This document shows, piece by piece, positions 1 through 8,489 of a stretch of 33,476 nt of DNA. The notes below the pieces were generated by a model that saw only the letters and a list, made by a program, of their open reading frames with translations, searched no databases and was not told the origin of the DNA. A program made the position numbers and the translations under genes. The stretch comes from an uncultured Spirochaetaceae bacterium (lineage in GTDB: Bacteria; Spirochaetota; Spirochaetia; Sphaerochaetales; Sphaerochaetaceae). The stretch is from positions 1-33,476 of the forward strand of contig CALXKU010000024.1 in assembly GCA_944389025.1 (NCBI GenBank), read 5' to 3'. Position 1 is the first letter of the stretch. Every line of letters starts with the position of its first letter.

Positions 1-55
1 TGGAAGAACTGTTGTCCATTGCAAGCTCAACCACACCTTTTATTATTTGACTGTC

Positions 56-1135
56 CTATTGACAGGGTGCATACCAAAGTTTCAGGTATGCTTCATCCTT
101 CTCTGGCTCTATCTTAGCTGATGTCAGAATGCTCCTTATCTCGTTTATAGCACTTTCTTTCGCCTTCTGGCTGTTTTCTTCTTTTGTTCTGTCATAATAG
201 TGTTCGTTCCTGTATCCCTTCAGAGTGAGGAAACGTACCGAGTCCTTTAAACCGTTATCCAGGGAGAAAAAGCCTGTTCCGCTATATTCTCCGCTTTTCT
301 CGAATGATGTGAGAAGGTAGGCGATGACATTTTCACTTTTATCCGAAATGCGGAAACCTTCCATGATGACATCTCCTTCGAAAGAGAAAGCAGATGTGCT
401 CACGTACTCTGCATAATATGGGGTGGGGTATGAAGAGGACTCTCCAGAGATGATAACGGACCCCGGTCTCAGTAGCGGCTCTTCATCTGCATCCAAGGAA
501 GAATTGAGCATTTCTTCTATGTTTTTCTCTACCTTCTGCTCATCCTCCCTCTCAAGTCTCTGGCCTTTGTAGACGATGTCTTCAATGTGGATCATGCTGT
601 AGCTGCTCTCGTTCTGGCTCATATGAAAGGAGACGAGGGTCCCATCATGTTCCCTTTCATCGACGAGGGTGAAAGCCGCATCCACACTCCTTTTCTCGAG
701 ATTTTCAGTCATGTTCTCTATTGAGAGTTCAATTCTCTGAGAGCTTGGAAGGATGAGTGAAAGATGCATCTCTCCGTTTATGACCGTATCGCTCTGTGCT
801 ATCTCTCCCCACATGCGTAGCTTCCCATATTGGCTCTCGTTTGATGAGATGTCGAAAGCCGGGGACGTCTCCAGATTCTCAAGAGCGCTGGAGTATTCAT
901 TGAGGAATTCATCGTCATTTGAGAGTATGTATGAAAGCATCTGCCCAAGATTCTCTCCCTTTAAGGAGCGGGATTTGATACCGTTTATGACGAAATTCGT
1001 GGATAGCGCATCGCTGACAGCTTCTGTCACTTCTTCGATATTCACCTTACCAGTAGCCGGTGAATTCGGTGTACAAGAGACTATCGCAGCCAAAAGGATG
1101 GCAACCAGTAAGACCTTTGCTATGTTACCTGTCAT
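56..1135 (-). CDS. Lipoprotein of unknown function
   Basis: This 359-residue protein begins with a short positive N-region and a hydrophobic stretch ending in the lipobox LAAIVSC (Cys21), so it should be exported and lipid-anchored. I do not recognise the mature part. It is hydrophilic and rich in Glu/Ser and has no obvious transmembrane segment after the signal. It is transcribed away from the ComEC-like gene. No Shine-Dalgarno sequence precedes the ATG, but a TATCAT hexamer ends 6 nt before it, so the mRNA may be leaderless. The gene ends in TAG. The same frame stays open beyond the stop to the window edge, but that is only 18 codons and means little. The function is unknown; the lipoprotein call is firm. 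Confidence 0.8.
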   Translation of the reverse strand: MTGNIAKVLLVAILLAAIVSCTPNSPATGKVNIEEVTEAVSDALSTNFVINGIKSRSLKGENLGQMLSYILSNDDEFLNEYSSALENLETSPAFDISSNESQYGKLRMWGEIAQSDTVINGEMHLSLILPSSQRIELSIENMTENLEKRSVDAAFTLVDEREHDGTLVSFHMSQNESSYSMIHIEDIVYKGQRLEREDEQKVEKNIEEMLNSSLDADEEPLLRPGSVIISGESSSYPTPYYAEYVSTSAFSFEGDVIMEGFRISDKSENVIAYLLTSFEKSGEYSGTGFFSLDNGLKDSVRFLTLKGYRNEHYYDRTKEENSQKAKESAINEIRSILTSAKIEPEKDEAYLKLWYAPCQ

Positions 1136-1210
1136 GTTCAGATGATAACATATTTTTCATTGATTTCTTTCTGTTACGGACAAAAATGCATTTTTTCCCA
1201 TTAAGATAAT

Positions 1211-2590
1211 ATGAGCTATCTGTTTCTGATCCTGATTTACTACCTGATGCTATTCTCTCCGGCTTTTGTCGCATCTCCATTCTCCCTTCTTATTGCTCTG
1301 CCGTTTCTCTTTTTCTCTCGGGCGAGGAAGAAGGCGATACTTTACATGTTCCTGATGCTATCTGCATCGAGAATCCTGGATGTCAGCCTGTTCCAGATTC
1401 CTTTTTCCATGGATAACGTCCGCGAGGTCGGCATAATAGCTATAGAGGATGGTGCTGTCAAACGCTATGGGAAATACGGCTTTCCCGCGCAGCTTTACTA
1501 CGCCCATGACGGCTTTGGGCTCTTTTCCTCCGCCTCAGGGGAGATTTATGTCTATTCTGCTAAGGAGGAGGTTAGAGCGGGGGATAGCCTCTCTTGTCAC
1601 GGCTCATTCAGACAAGGAAACTTTTTCACAGCTGATAAGGTATTCGCTATAGAGGATGGAGCCCTTAGAAAGGTGAGAAAGCATGGTGAGGCCATTCTAA
1701 GGAAAAGGCTTTCCCTTCTTCCTGAGGAGGAGGGCAACCTTGCCCTGATGCTCCTGCTTGCACTAAGCGATGATGGGGAGGCTGAGGTAACAGCCTTGGG
1801 AAGGGAGAAAGGGGTGAGTCATGTTTTTGCCCTCTCTGGAATGCATCTGTCTCTGATCTCCTCTCTGCTGATCCCTCTCATCAGCAGCATCGCCGGAAGA
1901 AGGAGGGCGGAGAAGATAGTGATGCTCCCACTTCTTGCCTTCACTTTCCTCTCTGGCTTCAGAGCCTCTCTTTTGAGAGCACTCATTTTCAGGGCATTAT
2001 TCACATTCTTTCCATCAATGGAGAGGGAGGACGTGTTTGCCCTGACATTTTCCATCCATGCGATGCTTTTCCCTCAGAGCCTGATGAGAGCTGGAGCGGT
2101 TTTCTCATATCTTTCGGTTGCGGGACTTCTGCTTCTCTCCGAACGCTTGGAAAGCCTTTCATTCAGGATTCTGAGAATACGGTTCTCCTTTATTTTCACA
2201 AGTCTTTCCTGCCTCCTTTTTACCATACCATACTCTTACGCCATTTTCGGGGAATACACGCTCTCAGGAATCATATACACCCCTCCTGTTAACTTCCTTG
2301 TAAGCCTTTATATGGCTCTTCTGCTTTTGTTTCTCGCTTTGCCGATACCTACGGCAGTATTCACATTTCTTTATTCAATTCTCATGAGGGTGCTCTCCCT
2401 TCGGTATTTCTCTGAGCCATGTGATGATTTCCTTGCTTATTTTCTCGCTCTCTTCGTCACCGCACTGCTCATTCTCCTCTCTTTCTTGAAAAGAAGGAAA
2501 ATAGCCATTATGCTAAAGCCGTGTGGAATTTCAATTACGAGAAGGCGAAAGAGGCGTCAGCCCTGCTTGAAAGACATGGATTCGCAATGA
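1211..2590 (+). CDS. comEC: ComEC/Rec2-family competence membrane protein, short form
   Basis: ComEC forms the inner-membrane channel that takes up single-stranded DNA in naturally competent bacteria. This 459-residue protein has N-terminal membrane helices (about 1-60), a soluble OB-like part (about 70-155) and a polytopic competence domain. The domain carries the diagnostic segment GVSHVFALSGMHLS at about residues 201-214. Many family members are 700-800 residues and end in a metallo-beta-lactamase domain. Here the protein stops after the membrane part with a basic tail, so it is a short form. Its last 70 bp overlap the start of rsmA, suggesting one transcript. Whether it supports DNA uptake cannot be told from this window. 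Confidence 0.85.
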   Translation: MSYLFLILIYYLMLFSPAFVASPFSLLIALPFLFFSRARKKAILYMFLMLSASRILDVSLFQIPFSMDNVREVGIIAIEDGAVKRYGKYGFPAQLYYAHDGFGLFSSASGEIYVYSAKEEVRAGDSLSCHGSFRQGNFFTADKVFAIEDGALRKVRKHGEAILRKRLSLLPEEEGNLALMLLLALSDDGEAEVTALGREKGVSHVFALSGMHLSLISSLLIPLISSIAGRRRAEKIVMLPLLAFTFLSGFRASLLRALIFRALFTFFPSMEREDVFALTFSIHAMLFPQSLMRAGAVFSYLSVAGLLLLSERLESLSFRILRIRFSFIFTSLSCLLFTIPYSYAIFGEYTLSGIIYTPPVNFLVSLYMALLLLFLALPIPTAVFTFLYSILMRVLSLRYFSEPCDDFLAYFLALFVTALLILLSFLKRRKIAIMLKPCGISITRRRKRRQPCLKDMDSQ

Positions 2591-3357
2591 GCAAGAAGTT
2601 CGGACAGAACTTCCTGCTACCACGTTCGGTCAGGGAGCGCATCGTCTCCCAGATGGGGGATATAGAGGGAAAGAGGGTTTTTGAGATTGGTCCAGGTCTT
2701 GGTGCCATCACTTCGATAATGCTCGAGAAGGGCGCATTGGTTACTGCTTTCGAGATAGATCATGGCTTTGCCTCGATACTGAGGAACGAGGCATTTTTAG
2801 ATGAGGAGAATTTCACCCTTGTAGAGGGGGATGCTTTAAAGACGATGAGAGGTGAGAGTGAGATTCCATCCCTTATTGTTGGCAATCTTCCCTATAACGT
2901 GGGCTCCGTAATGATTGCTGATTTAATAGAGCGTGGATTCCTTCCCGGACGCATGGTGTTCACACTTCAGAAAGAGGTGGTGGAGAGGATGTGCGCCTCT
3001 CCCGGAGGCAAGGACTACTCATCGTTCTCCCTCCTTTCTCAGCTCGATTATGTTCCCTCTCTCTCATTCACAATAGCACGCTCATGCTTCTATCCTGAGC
3101 CGAATGTGGACTCCGCGGTCGTGGTCATGGAGAAAAAGAGTGAGAAGGCGATAGCCGATGATGAGAGAGCTCGTTTCTTCACGCTGCTAAGAGCTCTTTT
3201 CTCTCAGAGAAGAAAGACGATTAAGAACAACCTGTCAAGACTTGTCCCCGATAAGGAGAGGCTCTCTGAAATCCTTTTTAAAGCGGGGCTTGATGAAAAA
3301 GAAAGAGCGGAGAATCTTCGCCTTGAAGATATCATCCGCCTTTTAAGAAGTTTCTGA
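2521..3357 (+). CDS. rsmA: 16S rRNA dimethyladenosine transferase RsmA (KsgA)
   Basis: RsmA dimethylates two adjacent adenosines in helix 45 near the 3' end of 16S rRNA, using SAM, late in 30S assembly. Visible signatures are KKFGQNFLL (about 25-33), the SAM-binding loop EIGPGLGA (about 56-63) and the catalytic NLPYNV motif (about 121-126). The C-terminal part contains FSQRRKTIKNNL, also typical of the family. Total length is 278 residues. I use the GTG start at 2521, which keeps the family-like lead-in LLERHGFAMSKKFGQNFLL but overlaps comEC by 70 bp. An ATG at 2587 would remove 22 residues. The gene converges on pta with only 7 bp between the stops. Confidence 0.93.
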   Translation: MWNFNYEKAKEASALLERHGFAMSKKFGQNFLLPRSVRERIVSQMGDIEGKRVFEIGPGLGAITSIMLEKGALVTAFEIDHGFASILRNEAFLDEENFTLVEGDALKTMRGESEIPSLIVGNLPYNVGSVMIADLIERGFLPGRMVFTLQKEVVERMCASPGGKDYSSFSLLSQLDYVPSLSFTIARSCFYPEPNVDSAVVVMEKKSEKAIADDERARFFTLLRALFSQRRKTIKNNLSRLVPDKERLSEILFKAGLDEKERAENLRLEDIIRLLRSF

Positions 3358-3364
3358 CTCTAAA

Positions 3365-4369
3365 TCAGAGTGTCGCAGCCTGAGCAAGCGTTATGGAAGC
3401 CGTTACGACGATGTCATCGACGCTGCATCCCCTGCTGAGGTCTGAGATCGGCTTTGCAAAGCCCTGAAGAATAGGACCGTATGCCTCAGCTCCAGCAAGG
3501 CGCTGTACAAGCTTGTAACCGATGTTTCCAGCCTGCAGGTCCGGGAATACGAGTACGTTGGCCTTACCTGCGACATCTGATCCTGGTGCCTTCTGCTTTG
3601 CGACCTTTTCTACCATTGAAGCATCAGCCTGAAGTTCTCCATCAACCTTGAGCTCAGGGCACTTTGCTTTCACAAGTGCTGTCGCATCAACGACCTTCTG
3701 TACGAGATCCCCCTTGGCGCTTCCCTTTGTGGAGTAGGAAAGGAGTGCTACGATAGGTTCCGTGTTGAGGAATGTCCTGCAACTTTCGGCACTTGCCTCG
3801 GCAATCTCTGCAAGCTGCTCGGCTGTCGGGTTAGGAATTGTTGCACAGTCGGCGAAGATGAAAGAACCGTTGGCACCATACTCCTTCTTATCTGTTGCCA
3901 TTACGAAGCAGGAGGAGGCACTCTTGATTCCCGGCTTGCACTTGATGATGTTGAATGCGGCCCTGAGAACATTTGCAGTCGTGCTCTCGGCTCCGGCAAC
4001 CATCGCATCCGCATAACCCAGGTGAACGAGCATCGCTCCCCAGCGGAGCATGTCGACGATATCCGTCTCCGCCTGCTCAGGTGTCATACCCTTGTGCTTC
4101 CTGAGCTCATAATATTCGTTTGCGAACTCCTTCTTAAGAGGACTTGTCGCAGGATCTGAGATCGTAATTCCCTCAAGGCTGACTCCGAGGCTCTCAGCGT
4201 TGCTTTTTACCTTGGCCTCATCGCCGACGAGAATTACGTTTTTCGCGATTTTCTCATCCATTATGATTCTTGCGGCCCTTACCGTCCTTTCCTCAAGACC
4301 TTCCGCAAGAACGAGAGTCTTGGCTGCGTCCCTTGCAAGGCCCTTCATCTTATCACTGAATGCGCTCAT
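3365..4369 (-). CDS. pta: Phosphate acetyltransferase
   Basis: This enzyme interconverts acetyl-CoA and acetyl phosphate. With acetate kinase it gives the acetate/ATP branch of fermentation. At 334 residues it is the short, single-domain form without the N-terminal regulatory domain. Recognisable parts are the N-terminal [16 protein letters not shown], the central segment [22 protein letters not shown], and the C-terminal segments [21 protein letters not shown] and [15 protein letters not shown]. No acetate kinase gene lies beside it. A good SD (AAGGAG) precedes the ATG, and a promoter with a perfect TATAAT lies upstream in the divergent spacer shared with the next gene. Confidence 0.96.
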   Translation of the reverse strand: MSAFSDKMKGLARDAAKTLVLAEGLEERTVRAARIIMDEKIAKNVILVGDEAKVKSNAESLGVSLEGITISDPATSPLKKEFANEYYELRKHKGMTPEQAETDIVDMLRWGAMLVHLGYADAMVAGAESTTANVLRAAFNIIKCKPGIKSASSCFVMATDKKEYGANGSFIFADCATIPNPTAEQLAEIAEASAESCRTFLNTEPIVALLSYSTKGSAKGDLVQKVVDATALVKAKCPELKVDGELQADASMVEKVAKQKAPGSDVAGKANVLVFPDLQAGNIGYKLVQRLAGAEAYGPILQGFAKPISDLSRGCSVDDIVVTASITLAQAATL

Positions 4370-4419
4370 TTCTTCTTTTCTCCTTGAAAATGAAATACTG
4401 TTTTAAAAATGCTATTCAG

Positions 4420-4448
4420 ATTATATTACCCTTTCCTCCTTTTTTAAA
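4420..4448 (-). promoter_or_regulatory. Promoter of pta
   Basis: Read on the minus strand: -35 TTTAAA at 4443-4448 (4 of 6), a 17-bp spacer, and a perfect -10 TATAAT at 4420-4425. The leader to the ATG at 4369 is about 45 nt and contains AAGGAG. Confidence 0.6.
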
Positions 4449-4465
4449 GGAGAAAACCGATACTC

Positions 4466-4494
4466 TTGATAATTTTCACATGAAATAGTTTAAT
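4466..4494 (+). promoter_or_regulatory. Promoter placing the start site at the ATG of the tyrA-like gene
   Basis: -35 TTGATA (4466-4471), exact 17-bp spacer, -10 TTTAAT (4489-4494). Only 7 nt separate the -10 box from the ATG at 4502, so transcription should start on or next to the A of the start codon. No Shine-Dalgarno sequence is present, which fits a leaderless mRNA. Confidence 0.6.
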
Positions 4495-4501
4495 AGCTTC
4501 C

Positions 4502-5239
4502 ATGACAATCGGAGTATACGGCTTAGGAAGATTCGGATCCTTTTTCTCTTCCGTCCTCTCTCGTGGAGGGGCGGAGGTGATCGCTTATTCACGTAGTGCG
4601 CATTCTTCTCCAGAGAATGTGGCTCTCAAAAACGAGGATGAGGTGCTTAGTGCCGATTATCTTTTCTTCTGTGTCTCCATATCCTCTTTTGAGGAGGTCC
4701 TCAAAAAGGTCGGTAGCAGGATAGGACCGGAAACTGTCGTACTTGACACCTGTTCGGTCAAAACCTACCCGGCAAAATGGATGAGGGCAAACCTTCCCGA
4801 GAACGTATATAAGATAGCCACCCATCCGATGTTCGGTCCCGATAGCGGCAGGGACGGGGTGAAAGGACTTCCAATCGTGATGTGCCCAATATCATTGAAG
4901 GATGAGCGCTATGAGAGGATAAGAGAGTATTTCATCTCCTTGGGGCTCAATGTTCTTGAAATGAGTGAGAGAAAGCATGATGAGGAGGCCGCATACAGCC
5001 AGGGGGTTACTCACTTTGTCGGAAGGGTGCTTAACGAGATGGGAATGAAACCGACCGAGATTGCTACGAATGGCTATAAGAGCCTGATGACGATCGTCGA
5101 TCAGACCTGTAACGACCCTTTGCAGCTTTTCTATGACCTTCAGCGTTTCAATCCATATGCGAAAGAGATGAGGCTGTCGCTGCAGGTAGCAATTGAGAAG
5201 ATTCTTAACCGTCTTGCAGAAGAGGAGGACAGGTTTTGA
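4502..5239 (+). CDS. Prephenate/arogenate dehydrogenase-family protein
   Basis: This is an NAD(P)-dependent TyrA-family dehydrogenase, which would act in tyrosine synthesis by oxidative decarboxylation of prephenate or arogenate. At 245 residues it has an N-terminal Rossmann fold with the dinucleotide loop GLGRFGS (about 7-13), then VVLDTCSVK and ATHPMFGPDSG, the active-site segments with the conserved His. The helical C-terminal part contains YSQGVTHFVGR. It lacks a chorismate mutase or ACT domain, so it is a minimal form. The substrate (prephenate or arogenate) cannot be decided here. Its stop overlaps the TTG start of mtaB, so the two genes are translationally coupled despite unrelated roles. 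Its promoter suggests a leaderless transcript. Confidence 0.85.
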   Translation: MTIGVYGLGRFGSFFSSVLSRGGAEVIAYSRSAHSSPENVALKNEDEVLSADYLFFCVSISSFEEVLKKVGSRIGPETVVLDTCSVKTYPAKWMRANLPENVYKIATHPMFGPDSGRDGVKGLPIVMCPISLKDERYERIREYFISLGLNVLEMSERKHDEEAAYSQGVTHFVGRVLNEMGMKPTEIATNGYKSLMTIVDQTCNDPLQLFYDLQRFNPYAKEMRLSLQVAIEKILNRLAEEEDRF

Positions 5240-6534
5240 AGGTTTTTGTCTATACCCTCGGCTGCCGTCTCAACCAATGCGAGAGTGAGGCCCTGATGGA
5301 TGCCTTCATCAGAGCTGGATTTGAAAAGGCTGAGAACGCTCAGGAGTCGGATCTCGTAGTAGTGAATACATGCACAGTCACTTCCAAGGCCGAGCAGAAG
5401 GCAAGGAGGATGATAAGACTGTTTGCAAAGAGTGCTGAAGCAGTTATCGTGACAGGCTGCTATGCGGAGATGGACAGGTCTGAAATCGAAAGGCTTGGAG
5501 ATAACATCCATGTCTACGGTCTCAGGGAGAAGGGAGGGCTTCTTAAACTGCCTGAGCATATTATGGCATCCCTCGCCACAACAGAAGATCTAAACTTCAT
5601 CATCTCCAGCTTCAAGGATGAGGAGAGAGGACCTTTCATATTCGATGCCTCCTCCTTTTCCTACCATTCGAGAGCGTACCTCAAGATACAGGACGGTTGT
5701 GACAACTCCTGCTCATACTGCCGTACGACGATTGCCCGTGGACCATCGGTATCTCTTGATGCCGACGAGGTTGTAAAAAGGGCTAAGAAGATAGAAGCGG
5801 AAGGGCTTCATGAGATAATGCTCACAGGGGTCAATCTCACGATGTACAACCATGATAAGGGAGGGCTTGGAGAGATTACCGAGCGTCTCCTCTCAGAGCT
5901 TGGCCCTGACATGCGCATCCGCTTTTCAAGCTTGGAGGCCGATCATGTGGATGACCGTCTTCTCTCCTGTTTCAAGGATGAGAGGATATTCCCTCATTTC
6001 CACCTTCCGATTCAGAGTGCCAGCAACAGGGTGCTTGAGAGGGTTAACAGGAAATACACGATTGAACATATCGAGTATATAATTTCGAAGATGAGGGAAT
6101 ACAAGGATGACCCGTTCATCGCCTGCGACATAATAGCGGGGCTCCCGGGAGAGGATGATGAGGCATTTCAGTTCACATATGATTTTCTCGAGAGGATGGG
6201 TTTTGCAGCAATGCACGTCTTCCCTTATTCTCCAAGGGAGGGAACTGCACTCTGGGGTGCCTCTGACCGGGTTGAGGAGAGAGTTCGTGATGATAGGGCC
6301 GCTAAGCTGAGAAAGCTCAGCATGGTTCTCTCTCGCCGTTATGTCTCCCGCCAGATTGGAAAGGAGTGTGAGGCTATTGTTGAGAAGGAAAAGGGCGGGA
6401 AGCTCTTTGGAACCACCGGAAATTATCTCAAGGTGGAAATAGCCTCTCCTTCTAAGTTGCGTGAAGGCAGTCTCCTTAAAGGGAGGATAATATCGCTATC
6501 CCCCCTCGTGTTCAGAGCTATTGATCTTTTTTAA
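5236..6534 (+). CDS. mtaB: tRNA t6A37 methylthiotransferase MtaB
   Basis: MtaB is a radical-SAM enzyme that adds a methylthio group to t6A at position 37 of tRNAs reading ANN codons. The N-terminal UPF0004 domain holds three cluster cysteines (in TLGCRLNQ, VNTCTVTS and VTGCYAE). The radical-SAM motif CX3CX2C is seen as CDNSCSYC (about 155-162), and a C-terminal TRAM-like region follows. The N-terminal TLGCRLNQCESEA favours MtaB over MiaB or RimO. Length is 432 residues. The start is TTG at 5236, overlapping the upstream stop as TTGA. The 3' end overlaps the convergent serine acetyltransferase gene by 17 bp. Confidence 0.92.
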   Translation: MKVFVYTLGCRLNQCESEALMDAFIRAGFEKAENAQESDLVVVNTCTVTSKAEQKARRMIRLFAKSAEAVIVTGCYAEMDRSEIERLGDNIHVYGLREKGGLLKLPEHIMASLATTEDLNFIISSFKDEERGPFIFDASSFSYHSRAYLKIQDGCDNSCSYCRTTIARGPSVSLDADEVVKRAKKIEAEGLHEIMLTGVNLTMYNHDKGGLGEITERLLSELGPDMRIRFSSLEADHVDDRLLSCFKDERIFPHFHLPIQSASNRVLERVNRKYTIEHIEYIISKMREYKDDPFIACDIIAGLPGEDDEAFQFTYDFLERMGFAAMHVFPYSPREGTALWGASDRVEERVRDDRAAKLRKLSMVLSRRYVSRQIGKECEAIVEKEKGGKLFGTTGNYLKVEIASPSKLREGSLLKGRIISLSPLVFRAIDLF

Positions 6535-7423
6535 CAATCCTCTGCTTTATCCTGATTTCCGGATCTGGGATAAGAACGAGGGAATTCGGGCCTATGTCGC
6601 TCTTGATCCAGGCCGATGAGCCAATCGTGGTGTTTTCACCGATGGTCACATCTCCCAAAATGGTGGCATTGGCGTAGATCGTCACATTATCCTTTATCGT
6701 AGGGTGTCTCTTTGCACCTCTTAGCAGTATCCCGCAACCGTTTTTAGGGAATGAGAGTGCTCCAAGGGTCACTCCCTGATAGATTTTCACATTGTTCCCG
6801 ATTACGGTGGTCTCTCCGATTACGACACCTGTTCCATGATCGATGAAGAAGCTTTCTCCAATCTCAGCTCCCGGGTGTATGTCTATTCCCGTCTGGCGGT
6901 GCATCACCTCGTTCATCATTCTCGGCACCAGAGGAACTCCTAGCTTATAAAGGTGGTGTGCAACGCGGTGTACCGCAAGTGTTTCTATCGAAGGGTAGGA
7001 GAGTATGACCTCGTGAACGCTGCGCGCTGCGGGATCCCCTTTGAGACCTGCCTCCGCGTCCAGCTTCAAAAGTGCGCGGATATCCTTGAAATGAGATGCC
7101 AGGTCATCCACGATTCCGATAGCCCTGTCCTCAAGTGCCCTTATAGGGGTATTGCCCTTGTCCTCGTAGCTCATCGCAAGAAGTATCGAGTCATAAAGCA
7201 GTCGTGTAACATTCTCCATGTGGTAGGTTACGACGCTTATAAGCTTGCTCTTGCTCTCCGAGCCGCTGAGGCCTGGGAAGAAGAGTGCCATGAGCTCCTC
7301 CTCCAGCGTCCTTATGTCCTCCATCTTTGGCAGGGCAAGTCCTCTTTTCTCATCCTGACTCTTGTTTGTCCTGTTAAATGATTCTATGTATCCGTCAATG
7401 AATTTCTCGCAGTTGTAGTTCAT
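6518..7423 (-). CDS. cysE: Serine O-acetyltransferase (EpsC/CysE type)
   Basis: The enzyme makes O-acetylserine from serine and acetyl-CoA, the committed step to cysteine. At 301 residues it has a helical N-terminal domain and a C-terminal left-handed beta-helix built from hexapeptide repeats. The segments HRVAHHLYKLG, IDIHPGAEIGESFFIDHGTG and KIYQGVTLGA are hallmarks of the family. The long N-terminal region resembles the EpsC-like form found in anaerobes. It is divergent from birA across an 86-bp spacer and overlaps mtaB tail to tail. No cysteine synthase gene is adjacent. Confidence 0.93.
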   Translation of the reverse strand: MNYNCEKFIDGYIESFNRTNKSQDEKRGLALPKMEDIRTLEEELMALFFPGLSGSESKSKLISVVTYHMENVTRLLYDSILLAMSYEDKGNTPIRALEDRAIGIVDDLASHFKDIRALLKLDAEAGLKGDPAARSVHEVILSYPSIETLAVHRVAHHLYKLGVPLVPRMMNEVMHRQTGIDIHPGAEIGESFFIDHGTGVVIGETTVIGNNVKIYQGVTLGALSFPKNGCGILLRGAKRHPTIKDNVTIYANATILGDVTIGENTTIGSSAWIKSDIGPNSLVLIPDPEIRIKQRIVKKDQ

Positions 7424-7493
7424 GCTATTAAGATATCAGCATAATATGTTTTTTTCCATATGCGTACTATCTATGGCTTGCTCTTCCTCCTTC

Positions 7494-7502
7494 TGCTATA
7501 AT
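7494..7502 (+). promoter_or_regulatory. Extended -10 promoter of birA
   Basis: TGC directly followed by a perfect TATAAT (7497-7502) forms an extended -10 element. No convincing -35 box is visible. The ATG at 7510 lies 7 nt after the -10 box and has no Shine-Dalgarno sequence, so a leaderless birA mRNA is likely. Confidence 0.55.
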
Positions 7503-7509
7503 CACACTC

Positions 7510-8457
7510 ATGACTAAGGACAAGGTTCTGACTCTTTTAATCTCATCCGGTGGTAAGACCGTTTCGGGAGAGTGGCTTGCAAATGAAATCGGGGTAAGCC
7601 GTATGGCGATAAGCAAGGCAGTATCGGCACTGCGGGATGAAGGCATTGCCGTGGAAGTGCTGGACAGGAAAGGTTATGTGCTCCCTTCTTTCGATCTTTA
7701 CAGGAAGGAAAGTGTGATTTCCGCTCTCTCCGGAATCATTAAGGTTTATTATTACGACAGTCTCAAGGGGAGCAGTAACAATGAGGCTAAGGCCATAGCC
7801 GCAGGAAACAAGGAGCCGTTCTGCGTAGTGACCAGGACTCAGAATGGCGGGCGTGGGCGTCTTGGACGTTCATTCTCATCTCCTGATGGAGGGCTATACC
7901 TTTCGATATACCTTCCCTCCGGCATGCTTGCAGAAGGGGACCTCATAACGACTAATGCCGCACTCGCCGTTGCCTGCGCTGCTGAGGATGAGAGTGGAAA
8001 GGAGGTCGGAATAAAATGGGTGAATGACCTCTACATGGGTGGTCGTAAGTTCACGGGAATCCTTACCGAGGGCATTGTGAACCTTGAGCTAGGCGGCCTT
8101 GATGGGGCGGTAATCGGCATAGGAATCAATGTCAACAGCACAATGGACGACTACCCTGATGATCTGAGGACCATTGTCACAACGCTCAGAGAGGAGTGTG
8201 GGCATCCTTTTGACAGGCTATCGCTTCTGAGAAAGGTCGTATCGAATGTGATAGACTATCAGAAGAGGGATTTTATCGACGAGTACAGGAAAAGGTGCTT
8301 CATCCTGGGCTCCCATATCACAGTGGACAGGATGGGGCTTAAAAGGCCCGCCCTTGCCCTTGATGTGGATGAGAGGGCGCGCCTTGTTGTAAGGTATGAG
8401 GATGACGGCTCCATCGCAGTGCTCAGCAGTGCGGAAGTCTCTCTTCATAAGTCTTGA
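7510..8457 (+). CDS. birA: Bifunctional biotin-protein ligase / repressor BirA
   Basis: BirA joins biotin to its carrier proteins through biotinyl-AMP, and forms with an N-terminal HTH also repress biotin genes. Here residues about 1-60 form a winged HTH (VSGEWLANEIGVSRMAISKAV). The ligase domain contains the biotinyl-AMP loop GRGRLGR (about 114-120) and IKWVNDLYMGGRKFTGILTE with the catalytic lysine. A small C-terminal SH3-like cap ends the 315-residue protein. No biotin synthesis gene lies nearby, so regulatory targets are not visible. argS follows with its start within or just after the end of this gene, suggesting one transcript. Confidence 0.94.
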   Translation: MTKDKVLTLLISSGGKTVSGEWLANEIGVSRMAISKAVSALRDEGIAVEVLDRKGYVLPSFDLYRKESVISALSGIIKVYYYDSLKGSSNNEAKAIAAGNKEPFCVVTRTQNGGRGRLGRSFSSPDGGLYLSIYLPSGMLAEGDLITTNAALAVACAAEDESGKEVGIKWVNDLYMGGRKFTGILTEGIVNLELGGLDGAVIGIGINVNSTMDDYPDDLRTIVTTLREECGHPFDRLSLLRKVVSNVIDYQKRDFIDEYRKRCFILGSHITVDRMGLKRPALALDVDERARLVVRYEDDGSIAVLSSAEVSLHKS

Positions 8458-8489
8458 AGAGAAAAGCGTTTCCAATTATATTGTCACTT

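Noticed and set aside
1-55. Frame of the first lipoprotein stays open for 18 codons after its TAG, suggesting stop readthrough
   Set aside because: Eighteen stop-free codons arise often by chance and the window ends there. Other genes use TAG, TGA and TAA as normal stops, so nothing supports recoding.
3357-3371. ACTCT/AGAGT hairpin between rsmA and pta as a terminator
   Set aside because: The stem is only 5 bp, overlaps both stops and has no T-run. It is too weak to call.
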